DNA of 28,551 nt from Ga0077553 sp038215275 (GTDB taxonomy: Bacteria; Acidobacteriota; Terriglobia; Bryobacterales; Bryobacteraceae). The stretch spans positions 1 through 28,551 of the forward strand of contig JBBQRA010000049.1 of the NCBI GenBank assembly GCA_038215275.1, given 5' to 3'. A program made the position numbers and the translations under genes. Below, piece by piece: positions 1-6,835 of this stretch; within the stretch, counting starts at the first letter, position 1; the number at the start of each line of letters is the position of its first letter. A model generated the notes under the pieces. The model ran no database searches. It worked only from the letters and a program-made list of their open reading frames with translations, and was not told the DNA's origin.

Positions 1-585
1 ATCGGCGTCGAGTTCCACGGAGCGGTGCAGCCGCCGACGGCGATGGTGATGATGAAGGCGCTCGAGCCCTACTACCCCTGGTTCTATGAGGAAGTGGTGC
101 AGGCGTTGAACGTCGACATGATGGCCGAGCTCGCGAAGAAGACGAGCGTGCCACTGGCGACCGGCGAGCGGATCTTCACGAAGTGGGGCTTCCGCGAGAT
201 TCTCGAAAAGAAGGCCGCCATGATTTTGCAGCCGGACGTCTGCTACGCCGGCGGCATCACGGAGCTGAAGATTATTGCGGGTATGGCGGAGGCTTACTAT
301 CTGCCCATCGCGCCGCACAATCCGCAGGGCCCGTGCTCGCTGGCGGCGAGCTTGCAGATTGCCGGCTCGGTGCCGAACTTCCTGATTCAGGAGCGCGGTG
401 ACAACGAGTACGCGGATCTTTTGAAGACGCCGCTGCCGCCGGTCGTTGGCGGTTACCGGCCCCTGCCGACCGGACCGGGCTTGGGCATCACAATTGACGA
501 GGACAAGCTGAAGGCCCAGGTGGGCGAACCGCGTCCCTATCTGACGCAGTTCGATCCGGACGATGGCTCAGTGATCGACTGGTAG
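1..585 (+). CDS. Mandelate racemase/enolase-superfamily dehydratase, D-galactonate dehydratase-like (5' end outside window)
   Basis: The reading frame is open from base 1, so the N-terminal half lies upstream; 194 residues are visible. It resembles the catalytic barrel of D-galactonate dehydratase (DgoD), which removes water from a sugar acid to give a 2-keto-3-deoxy acid. Visible landmarks are EFHG (DFHG in DgoD), YEEVV at the second metal-ligand position, ATGERIF holding the third, QPDVCYAGGITE, and IAPHNPQGP with the catalytic histidine. The C-terminus ends in a DGSVIDW tail comparable to the DgoD ending. Two departures from DgoD are visible: Glu instead of Asp in the first metal-ligand motif, and EEVV instead of EEPV. 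The exact substrate cannot be read from this half. The last 12 codons are repeated downstream in decayed form at 665-703. Confidence 0.85.
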   Translation: MGVEFHGAVQPPTAMVMMKALEPYYPWFYEEVVQALNVDMMAELAKKTSVPLATGERIFTKWGFREILEKKAAMILQPDVCYAGGITELKIIAGMAEAYYLPIAPHNPQGPCSLAASLQIAGSVPNFLIQERGDNEYADLLKTPLPPVVGGYRPLPTGPGLGITIDEDKLKAQVGEPRPYLTQFDPDDGSVIDW

Positions 586-780
586 CCGCCGCCAGTGGGC
601 TGACCGTGCAGCAAAGCTTGGCCTCCAGGCTGAGGTCGTGCGGGGAGCCGTCGGCAGACGAAAACAGTTCGATCCGAGCGTTGGCTCAGTGGTCGACTGG
701 TAGCCGCCGCCGGAGGGTCCAAGCGATGCAGCCGAGCAACGTCAGCACGCTGACGAGGCGGCAGAGCTTGGCCTCCAGGC
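547..780. repeat. Imperfect tandem duplication of a convergent gene junction
   Basis: Bases 547-593 (last codons and stop of the dehydratase plus following bases) recur at 665-711 with 43 of 47 bases identical. The second copy still reads QFDP..GSVVDW then a stop. A second matching block, 611-630 versus 761-780 (19 of 20 identical), lies in the same order; on the minus strand it encodes LEAKLC, part of the C-terminus of the membrane protein at 686-2413. The minus strand of copy A (547-593) also retains that protein's RRLPVDH-stop ending. The repeat offset grows from 118 to 150 because of an indel. The dehydratase now ends in copy A and the membrane protein in copy B. Confidence 0.8.
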
Positions 781-2413
781 CACCGTCGTAGGCGAGCAGC
801 ACGGGCTCGCTGGCGACGATCTGTCCTTGGGCATTGGCCGTGATCGGCGAAGGCGAACCGTCGGCGCGATACGCGCGCCAGCCGGGATGAAAGTTGACAG
901 GCGTGGCGCCGGGCCCGGAAGTGAAGAAGTGGTTGTCGTCGCGCCACTTGACGGCGACGGTTCCGTGGCGCGGGACGGCGTAGATGCGCGTATCCTGCTC
1001 CTCCCAAAGCAGCTCCAGGCGGCCCGCGAAGATCTCGGGCTCGGCGTACGGCTTCCAGAACTCAGGGCTGTTCGGGCCCGTGACGACGACCGCATCGACC
1101 CCGGCCTTTTGCAGCAGGGCGATCGCGCGATCGGCATCGGTCTCGGCGAAGACGCCGAACATCAGGTCTTGTTGCATCGTGGTCGGCGCGGTGGGATAGG
1201 AGCCGCCGGTGTACTGCTTGACGTTCGAGAAAGCGTTCATCCATTGCGCAATCGACCCCGGAGCGAAGACGAGCTTGTCCGGGATGTTCTGTTTCATCCA
1301 ACGGGCGGCGCGGGACTCGATCATGCCGGCAGCGTCAGAGGACCGGACGATGTCCTTGCTGAAGCGGCGGAGGCGGATCAACTGTTCCGACGCTGGCCAA
1401 AGCAAGGCGAGGCCGAGAAGCGCACGGCACCACACTGGCGTGCGGTCCACCACCGCCGCCGCCGCGAACACGGCGCTGAGGACGAGCGTGGCCTCCAACT
1501 CGATCTTGTAGCGCATAGGCTGCAACAGGAAGTGGCTGCCCCAGCGGACTTCGAGCCATGGGATGGCTGCGAGGAGACAAGTCAGCAGGAGGAGGAAACG
1601 GCCATAAGCCGGAAGCTTTCGGCTGACCGCCCACAGGACGGCCAGGCCGAGGGCCACCGCGACCAAGCCCCACGCGGAGGCCGCGCTCCACGCGCTCTCC
1701 GGAAACAGCGCGGCATTCGCGCGGAGCAGAGGGAGCAGGGAAGGCGGATAGAACGGACAGACGAGGAGGTAGCCGAGCGCACCCGCGACGGCCACCTTCT
1801 TCCATTCACCAAACGCAAGGCCCCAGCAGAGCCCGAACAGCATCGCCCCCGCCACCCCGAACGGGTTCGCCAGCGCCGCCAGAGCGATAGCCCACCAACG
1901 CCAACCGAGAAACAGAAACCCAAGGGCGAGATAGTGCGCCGCTTCGTCCCAGACCATATGCAGGTAGATCCGCCGGCCGTCGCCGAGATGTTCCCAGCCG
2001 AAGTTGCCGTCGGGGAAGAGCAACTCGGTCGGCGCCGTGAGCGAATAGACGATAGCGGCGATGAAGCTCCAGCCGGCTTTGCTGGTGAGGCGCCAGGCGA
2101 ACCAGTAGAGGGCAAGCGGGCCCAGGCACAGCGAGAGGCCAAGGACGGTGTGGAGCCCAAGTTGCTTCGTGAGCCACGGGAGCAGCGGCGCGTAGGTTAA
2201 CTCGAAGGGCATCCCGCCGTACCAGTAGGGCCACCAACGCGGAGTCCACCAATGCCCATCGGCCATTCGGGCGATGGCGAGCCAAAAGCCCTGCATGGAT
2301 TGGGGTTGCGCGGAGAACTTGATGAAGAAGATCTGCCGGATTAGGTAGACGTTGAGCCACAGGATCCCGGCGAGGTAGAGCCAATGCTGATGTCGCCGGA
2401 AATTAGATAACAT
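686..2413 (-). CDS. Polytopic membrane protein, GT-C/YfhO-like predicted glycosyltransferase
   Basis: About 575 residues. The first two thirds consist of many hydrophobic stretches rich in Trp, Leu and Ala (estimated ten or more membrane segments), beginning about residue 12. A soluble, probably periplasmic region follows (roughly residues 365-545), containing NFHPGWRAYRADG and similar beta-rich sequence reminiscent of the tail of YfhO-type proteins. A last membrane segment and a basic RRRLPVDH ending close the protein. This layout fits lipid-linked-sugar (GT-C) glycosyltransferases or their inactive relatives, but I see no decisive catalytic motif. ATG at 2413 is preferred; GTG at 2419 is two codons upstream in frame. 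Both lie inside the palindrome shared with the divergent TetR gene. The stop codon sits in the duplicated remnant of the neighbouring dehydratase. Confidence 0.7.
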   Translation of the reverse strand: MLSNFRRHQHWLYLAGILWLNVYLIRQIFFIKFSAQPQSMQGFWLAIARMADGHWWTPRWWPYWYGGMPFELTYAPLLPWLTKQLGLHTVLGLSLCLGPLALYWFAWRLTSKAGWSFIAAIVYSLTAPTELLFPDGNFGWEHLGDGRRIYLHMVWDEAAHYLALGFLFLGWRWWAIALAALANPFGVAGAMLFGLCWGLAFGEWKKVAVAGALGYLLVCPFYPPSLLPLLRANAALFPESAWSAASAWGLVAVALGLAVLWAVSRKLPAYGRFLLLLTCLLAAIPWLEVRWGSHFLLQPMRYKIELEATLVLSAVFAAAAVVDRTPVWCRALLGLALLWPASEQLIRLRRFSKDIVRSSDAAGMIESRAARWMKQNIPDKLVFAPGSIAQWMNAFSNVKQYTGGSYPTAPTTMQQDLMFGVFAETDADRAIALLQKAGVDAVVVTGPNSPEFWKPYAEPEIFAGRLELLWEEQDTRIYAVPRHGTVAVKWRDDNHFFTSGPGATPVNFHPGWRAYRADGSPSPITANAQGQIVASEPVLLAYDGGLEAKLCRLVSVLTLLGCIAWTLRRRLPVDH

Positions 2414-2432
2414 GTTCACTGAACATGTTATC
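2406..2432. promoter_or_regulatory. 27-bp perfect palindrome, probable TetR operator covering two start codons
   Basis: Arms GATAACATGTTC and its exact reverse complement flank the triplet ACT (12-3-12). The palindrome lies between the divergent membrane protein and the TetR gene. Both plausible ATG starts (minus strand 2413-2411, plus strand 2425-2427) lie within the arms, so both proteins begin Met-Leu-Ser. TetR repressors commonly bind such palindromes in the divergent spacer of their own gene. Assignment to this TetR is inference from position. Confidence 0.75.
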
Positions 2433-3006
2433 GGAAACGAACCGCTCGGTGCAGAAGGCAGCCACCCGGGCGCGGATCCTCGAAGCAGCCCGGGTGGCGC
2501 TCGCCGCGGTGGGCTACGAAGAAATGAATCTCCGGTCCGTTGCGCGGGCGGCGGGGGTCTCGACGGGCGCCGTGCTTTCTCACTTTCGCGATAAGCAGGA
2601 CCTGCTGCATACGGCAGTGTTTGAAGATCTCGAGGACACGTGGGCGGCGGCGCGGGCGGCGAAACGGAAGCGCAGCCTGGAGCAGGAGTTGACGCACATC
2701 GCCGGCACCTTCTTCGCCTACTACGCCAAGCGGCCGGTGCTGTCCCGGGCTCTCCTGCGAGAGTCGCTTTTTGCGGAGCCGCCGTGGAGCGGGCGCTTCG
2801 CGGCGCAGGTGGCCGAAGTTCATCAGCATGTCGCGGCGCTGCATCGGTCGGCTCGGCAATCGAGCCCGGAAGGAGCGGCGCTGTTCGGGGCCGCGTTCTT
2901 CTCGTTCTACTATTTCGCCCTGCTGGCGTGGCTGCAGGGCGGGCATCCGGATCCGCTGGGTCTCTTCAAAAAGTTGCTCAGCCAACATCTCAAACAGGAG
3001 AAGTAG
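2425..3006 (+). CDS. TetR/AcrR-family transcriptional regulator
   Basis: 193 residues, the normal TetR length. The N-terminal DNA-binding domain is clear: TRARILEAARVALAAVGYEE (helix 1), then LRSVARAAGVSTGAVLSHF as the helix-turn-helix around residues 36-54, followed by RDKQDLLHTAVF. The C-terminal ligand-binding half is helical and aromatic-rich (FFSFYYFALLAWL). No strong ribosome-binding site precedes ATG 2425 and the codon lies in the palindrome, so a leaderless transcript or a GTG start at 2449 is possible. It is followed after 2 nt by the hydrolase, which suggests one transcript. The palindrome suggests autoregulation and control of the divergent membrane protein. The ligand is unknown. 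Confidence 0.9.
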   Translation: MLSETNRSVQKAATRARILEAARVALAAVGYEEMNLRSVARAAGVSTGAVLSHFRDKQDLLHTAVFEDLEDTWAAARAAKRKRSLEQELTHIAGTFFAYYAKRPVLSRALLRESLFAEPPWSGRFAAQVAEVHQHVAALHRSARQSSPEGAALFGAAFFSFYYFALLAWLQGGHPDPLGLFKKLLSQHLKQEK

Positions 3007-3008
3007 TC

Positions 3009-3878
3009 ATGGCGTCCATTGTGTTTCAGAGTGACGAAGCGAAGCAGCGAATGCAGCGGGCCAGCGCGGAATTTCTCGCACGGTTCCCTGGTAAGGTGGA
3101 GGAACGATTCGCCGCCACGGCGCAGGGCCGAACGCGCGTCCTGGTGACCGGGCCCGTCGATGGGCCGCCGCTGGTGGTGCTGCACGGGGCTATGGCCTCG
3201 GCGGCGCATGTGCTGCCCGAACTCGGCCCGGTGGTGGAGCATTGCCGCGTTTACGCTGTGGACGTGTTGGGCCAATCGCCGTGGAGCGAAGACCGTCGGC
3301 TGAATGACGCCGCAGCGTGGCTCCGGGAAGTGGTGGATCAATTGGGGCTCGACCAGTTTGCGCTGCTAGGCGCCAGTTGGGGCGGCATGACCGCGCTGCG
3401 GGCGGCGTTGTGCATGCCGGAGCGGCTGCGGCAATTGGTGCTCGTCGTACCGGTGGGGGTGGTGTCGGGATCGGTATGGGCGGGGATGATCGACGCGGCC
3501 TTGCCGCTGATGCTGTATCGGTGGAAGCCGACGCCGGAGCGGCTGGAGCGGATTTTGGCGACGCAGTTCACGACACGCGACGCGGCTTGGTCGCAGTATC
3601 TGGGAGATGCGCTGTTGGCGTACCGGTTGGACTTCAAGGTTCCGCGATTCCGGGCCAGCGACGGTTGGAAGACGCTGCGCTGTCCGGTGTTGGTGTTCGG
3701 GGCGGAACACGATATCCATGCCCCGGCCGAACCGCTGCTACGGCGGATTCAGGGTTGGCTGCCGCAGGCGGAAACGGAGCTGCTGCGGGGGAGCAAACAT
3801 TGCCCGCCGTTGACGCCCGAGTTCCGCCGGTGTCTCGGCGAACGCATCCTGCGATTTCTCACAGCCACGTCGCAATAG
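3009..3878 (+). CDS. Alpha/beta-hydrolase fold protein
   Basis: 289 residues. It shows the oxyanion-hole HG motif (VVLHGAMAS, about residues 57-64), the nucleophile elbow GASWGG with Ser123, the acid FGAEHD with Asp235, and the catalytic GSKHCPP with His264, in the expected order. No signal peptide, so it is probably cytoplasmic. Its start is set by GGAG about 8 bases upstream in the end of the TetR gene; only 2 bases separate the TetR stop and this ATG, which implies translational coupling. The family includes esterases, lipases and C-C hydrolases; the substrate cannot be told from the sequence. Its position suggests it handles or responds to the compound sensed by the TetR protein, which is inference. 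Confidence 0.88.
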   Translation: MASIVFQSDEAKQRMQRASAEFLARFPGKVEERFAATAQGRTRVLVTGPVDGPPLVVLHGAMASAAHVLPELGPVVEHCRVYAVDVLGQSPWSEDRRLNDAAAWLREVVDQLGLDQFALLGASWGGMTALRAALCMPERLRQLVLVVPVGVVSGSVWAGMIDAALPLMLYRWKPTPERLERILATQFTTRDAAWSQYLGDALLAYRLDFKVPRFRASDGWKTLRCPVLVFGAEHDIHAPAEPLLRRIQGWLPQAETELLRGSKHCPPLTPEFRRCLGERILRFLTATSQ

Positions 3879-3954
3879 CGTCCCTGGGGCAGCGCGGCAG
3901 CCGGGAGCCAGCCGATTTGCGGGTATCGTCCGCAACAGCAAATTGCATTCGCCA

Positions 3955-3960
3955 TATACT
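3955..3960 (+). promoter_or_regulatory. Possible -10 element before the cytochrome c gene
   Basis: TATACT sits 19 bases before the cytochrome c start. No convincing -35 hexamer was found at 16-18 bases spacing (GCAACA at 17), so this is a weak call. The 101-base gap after the hydrolase supports a separate promoter. Confidence 0.3.
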
Positions 3961-3979
3961 AACGCCAGAGGACAATTCC

Positions 3980-4390
3980 ATGCGAATCGCACTTATCCTA
4001 TTGGCGGTGGGGACCGTGCTGCCCCTGGTCGGTCAGGACCGGTCGCCCCGTAAACTCATCCCCGAGATGGACGGCAAGAGTCTCTACGGGGCCTATTGTG
4101 CCTCCTGCCACGGCATGGACGGGAAAGGAAAAGGACCCGTGGCCGGGGCGTTGAAAGAGAAGGTGCCCGATCTGACGACCCTGTCGTTCCGCCGCGGCGG
4201 TAAGTACCCGGCAGCCGAGTTGGAGAAGATGATACTGGGTGAAGGCGACCCGCGCACGGCCCACGGTAATCGCGAGATGCCCGTCTGGGGCCCGTTGTTC
4301 CGGCAGGTGGAGAACGATCAGGAGATGGGCTTGGTGCGCGCTCGCCGGCTGGTGGAATATATTGGCGCCTGGCAGAAGCCTAAGCGGTAA
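3980..4390 (+). CDS. Small exported mono-heme cytochrome c
   Basis: 136 residues. An N-terminal signal peptide (MRIALILLAVGTVLPLVGQ) is followed by one class I cytochrome c domain. The heme-attachment motif is CASCH, with Cys40, Cys43 and axial His44. The probable distal ligand is Met100 in REMPVWG. The region GKGKGPVAGALKEKVPDLT is typical of soluble periplasmic cytochrome c domains. GAGGA about 8 bases upstream of ATG 3980 supports the start. It would carry electrons in the periplasm; the redox partner is not visible nearby. Its last 11 bases overlap the 3' end of the convergent gene at 4380-5600. Confidence 0.9.
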   Translation: MRIALILLAVGTVLPLVGQDRSPRKLIPEMDGKSLYGAYCASCHGMDGKGKGPVAGALKEKVPDLTTLSFRRGGKYPAAELEKMILGEGDPRTAHGNREMPVWGPLFRQVENDQEMGLVRARRLVEYIGAWQKPKR

Positions 4391-5600
4391 CGACCGTCGC
4401 CTTGGCGAGGAACGCGGGATCGATTTCGACCCCCAGGCCGGGGCCCGTGGGGACAGTCAACATGCCGGCCTCGCTCTTGAGTGAGCTGGTCGCTGAATGC
4501 ACGGGCAGGAGATCGTCCTCGCCCTTATACTCCTGATGGGCACCGGGATTGGGAATCGACGAAGCGAAGTGGGCCACGTAGAGGAACCCGAGGCCGCCGC
4601 CGGACATGTGTGCGGTGCAATCGAGCCCAGCGGCTTCGGCCATGCGAGCCACCTTCACGGACCGGATTAGGCCGCCGAAGTAGAGCAAGTCCGGCTGGAT
4701 AACGCGGGCGATGCCGTGCTCGATAATACGGCGCATGCCGCGGAGGCTGGGCTCCTCTTCGCCTAGGGCGATGGGAATCTTCAGGGCATCGGCTATCTGC
4801 TTGGTCTCGTCGTAGTAATCGAAGGGCACCGGCTCTTCGTAGAACGCGAGCTTGTACTCTTCCATAATTTTTCCAATGCGGATGGCCTGAGGCACGTCGT
4901 AGGAGCCGTTGGCGTCGGCGTAGATGGCGAAGTTGTTGCCGAAGGTTTTGCGGGTGAGGGGGATGAGGGCGCGGTCCCGGCGGGTGGAGGCATCGTTGTA
5001 GGTCATGCGCGCGCCGAGCCGGAATTTGATGGCCTTGGCGCCGGTTTCGCCCACGATCTTTTGGAGATAGGCGATCTCTTCCTCCGGCGAGTTGCCGCGA
5101 TTGCCGCTGGCTCGATAGACCGGGATCTTGGACCGTTGCGGCTTGCCGATCAGTGCTCCGAGCGGCTGGTTGGCCACTTTGCCGAGCATGTCGAGGATCG
5201 CGATTTCGACGACGGCGACGCTGACCCAGAAGGGCAGACCTTGCCACTTGTAGTTCGAACTGGCGAGGTAGACGCCGTTGAGGAGAGAGTCGAGTTCGCG
5301 CGCGTCCTTGTTCAGAAAGAACGGCGCCACCTTCTTGATCAGGATCGGGTAGGCCGCGCTCATCACGTTGCTATGGGCGTCGGCGTAACCGGTGGCGCCG
5401 GAGCTGGAGCGTGCGCGGACGATGTAGCTGGCGCCGTTCTTAAGCAGTTCGATAGCAGCGATCTTCACGGGCTCACGCACCAGGTCCGCCCTCAGCACCG
5501 GGGCGGCCATGGCAGCGGCCAACTTCTTGTCGAGCCCGGGCTTCGCGGCGAACGCGGCGCCCGCGGCCGGGGCGGCCAGCAGAGTGCGACGAGTGATCAT
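4380..5600 (-). CDS. Tat-exported enolase-superfamily (mandelate racemase/muconate lactonizing-like) protein
   Basis: 406 residues. The N-terminus MITRRTLLAAPAAGAAFA looks like a Tat signal (twin Arg then a hydrophobic stretch). The barrel shows KFR (Lys192, Arg194) in place of the classic KxK, metal-ligand motifs DAN (Asp229), YEEPV (Glu255/256) and LGEEEPS (Glu281-283), then QPDLLYFGGL (Asp304) and TAHMSGGG with His331, consistent with an Asp-His dyad. It is therefore probably an active racemase or dehydratase of an acid sugar or related carboxylate, acting outside the cytoplasm. ATG 5600 is chosen over TTG 5606 because TGAGG lies about 8 bases before it. That ribosome-binding site belongs to the duplicated remnant next door. 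The true substrate is unknown. Confidence 0.85.
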   Translation of the reverse strand: MITRRTLLAAPAAGAAFAAKPGLDKKLAAAMAAPVLRADLVREPVKIAAIELLKNGASYIVRARSSSGATGYADAHSNVMSAAYPILIKKVAPFFLNKDARELDSLLNGVYLASSNYKWQGLPFWVSVAVVEIAILDMLGKVANQPLGALIGKPQRSKIPVYRASGNRGNSPEEEIAYLQKIVGETGAKAIKFRLGARMTYNDASTRRDRALIPLTRKTFGNNFAIYADANGSYDVPQAIRIGKIMEEYKLAFYEEPVPFDYYDETKQIADALKIPIALGEEEPSLRGMRRIIEHGIARVIQPDLLYFGGLIRSVKVARMAEAAGLDCTAHMSGGGLGFLYVAHFASSIPNPGAHQEYKGEDDLLPVHSATSSLKSEAGMLTVPTGPGLGVEIDPAFLAKATVVTA

Positions 5601-5605
5601 AAGCA

Positions 5606-5823
5606 AACCTCAGCAAATAGTGGATTCGACGACGGGGAGTTCCAAGCCGAGCAGGCGGCTGACTTCGGCGACCATCGCGAACGAGGATAGCAAAGTCCGT
5701 GACCGCCTCCCATCCCAGGGCGCGCTAGGATACTTCTGCTAATCGAGACCGACGCTGGGGTAGGCGATCTCGACGAACCGCTTCACGGAATGCAGCTTGC
5801 CGGTAGCGATGACGTCATGGACC
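5606..5823 (-). pseudogene. Decayed tandem copy of the 3' end of the GMD-like gene
   Basis: Bases 5606-5820 align to 5824-about 6110, the 3' end of the adjacent GMD-like gene. The first match is AACCTCAGC at 5606 and 5824 (offset 218). It continues through GATTCGAC, GGGGAGTTCCA, CTTCGGCGACCAT and AAAGTCCGT (5692 versus 5912). After 5730 the match jumps to 6018 (TACTTCTGC), a deletion of about 67 bases in the decayed copy, then runs on through CGCTTCACGGAAT. 67 is not a multiple of three and the two-base shift also breaks frame, so no protein is made. The remnant directly abuts the intact gene's end. Confidence 0.85.
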
Positions 5824-5827
5824 AACC

Positions 5828-6835
5828 TCAGCTAACGGCGGATTCGACAACGGGGAGTTCCACGCCGACCAGGCGGCAGTCTTCGGCGACCATCTCGCGG
5901 ACAAGGACCGCAAAGTCCGTGGTCGCCTCCCAGCCCAGCACGCGGCTGGCCTTGGCCGGATTGCCGCACAGCGGGATCTTCTCGGCGGGCCGGTAATAGT
6001 TCTGGTCCACGACGACGTACTTCTGCCAGTCGAGGCCGACGCTTGAGAAGGCGATCTCCACAAACCGCTTCACGGAATTCAGCTTGCCTGTCGCGATCAC
6101 GTAGTCGTCGGGGTGCTCCTGTTGCAACATGCGCCACATCGCGTCGACGTACTGCCGGGCGTCGCCCCAATCGCGGAGCGGCTCCAAGTTACCGAGGCGG
6201 AGTTCTGAGGACTGCCCGGCCAGGATTCGGGCCACGGTGCTGGTGATCTTGCGGGTGACGAATTCGAAACCGCGCCGCGGCGACTCGTGGTTGAACAGGA
6301 TGCCGCTTGATGTGTGCATGCCGTAGCGCTCGCGGTAGTTGCGCGTGAGCTCAAAGCCAGCCACCTTGCTGATGCCGTAGATGGAGCGCGGCCGGAACCG
6401 GGTGGATTCGTCCTGCGGCGAGATCTCCGCCGCGCCGAACATCTCGGAGGTTCCGGCAAAATAGAAGCGGCATTTCGGGGCGAGATCCTTCAACGATGCA
6501 AGCAGGTAGTGGGTGCCGTTGATATTGGTCGTGAGCGTGGAGAACTCGTCGTCGAACTCGTAGCTGACGAAGCTGGCAGCAGCCAAGTGATAGCACTCGT
6601 CCGGGCGGATCTTGGCGATCGCCTGGTAAAGGGCGGCGTAGTTTTCGAGCGACGCCGGGTAGAGTCTAATCTGATCGCGAAGAGCGACCACGCGTTCGAG
6701 GCGCTTTTCGGGCGCTTCGAGGCCCACCCTGCGGACCAAGCCATGGACTTCGTAACCCTTGTGCAGCAGCAACTCGGCGAGATAGGAGCCGTCTTGACCG
6801 TTTACGCCCGTGATGAGGGCCTTCTTTTGTGCCAT
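5828..6835 (-). CDS. GDP-mannose 4,6-dehydratase-like short-chain dehydrogenase (divergent paralogue)
   Basis: 335 residues of an extended SDR. It has the NAD(P)-binding GVNGQDG at 10-16, LVRRV after the second strand, catalytic GTSEMFG (Thr129, Ser130, Glu131) and SIYGISK (Tyr153, Lys157), and conserved LFNHESPRRG and RDWGDARQYVDAMW. These match GMD, which turns GDP-mannose into GDP-4-keto-6-deoxymannose. It is clearly more divergent than the canonical gmd at 25760-26782, notably in the loop after RRV, so a related GDP-sugar substrate or a GDP-rhamnose branch is possible. ATG 6835 is chosen because homology starts there and because the upstream GT2 stop overlaps it (TAATG), implying translational coupling. 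Confidence 0.88.
   Translation of the reverse strand: MAQKKALITGVNGQDGSYLAELLLHKGYEVHGLVRRVGLEAPEKRLERVVALRDQIRLYPASLENYAALYQAIAKIRPDECYHLAAASFVSYEFDDEFSTLTTNINGTHYLLASLKDLAPKCRFYFAGTSEMFGAAEISPQDESTRFRPRSIYGISKVAGFELTRNYRERYGMHTSSGILFNHESPRRGFEFVTRKITSTVARILAGQSSELRLGNLEPLRDWGDARQYVDAMWRMLQQEHPDDYVIATGKLNSVKRFVEIAFSSVGLDWQKYVVVDQNYYRPAEKIPLCGNPAKASRVLGWEATTDFAVLVREMVAEDCRLVGVELPVVESAVS

Noticed and set aside
827..2200. 457-residue open frame on the plus strand
   Set aside because: It is antisense to the membrane protein, is Arg/Glu-rich without hydrophobic or domain structure, and looks like a GC-rich shadow frame.
5061..5690. Plus-strand open frame of 209 residues
   Set aside because: It is antisense to the Tat-exported enolase-superfamily gene and shows no motif.
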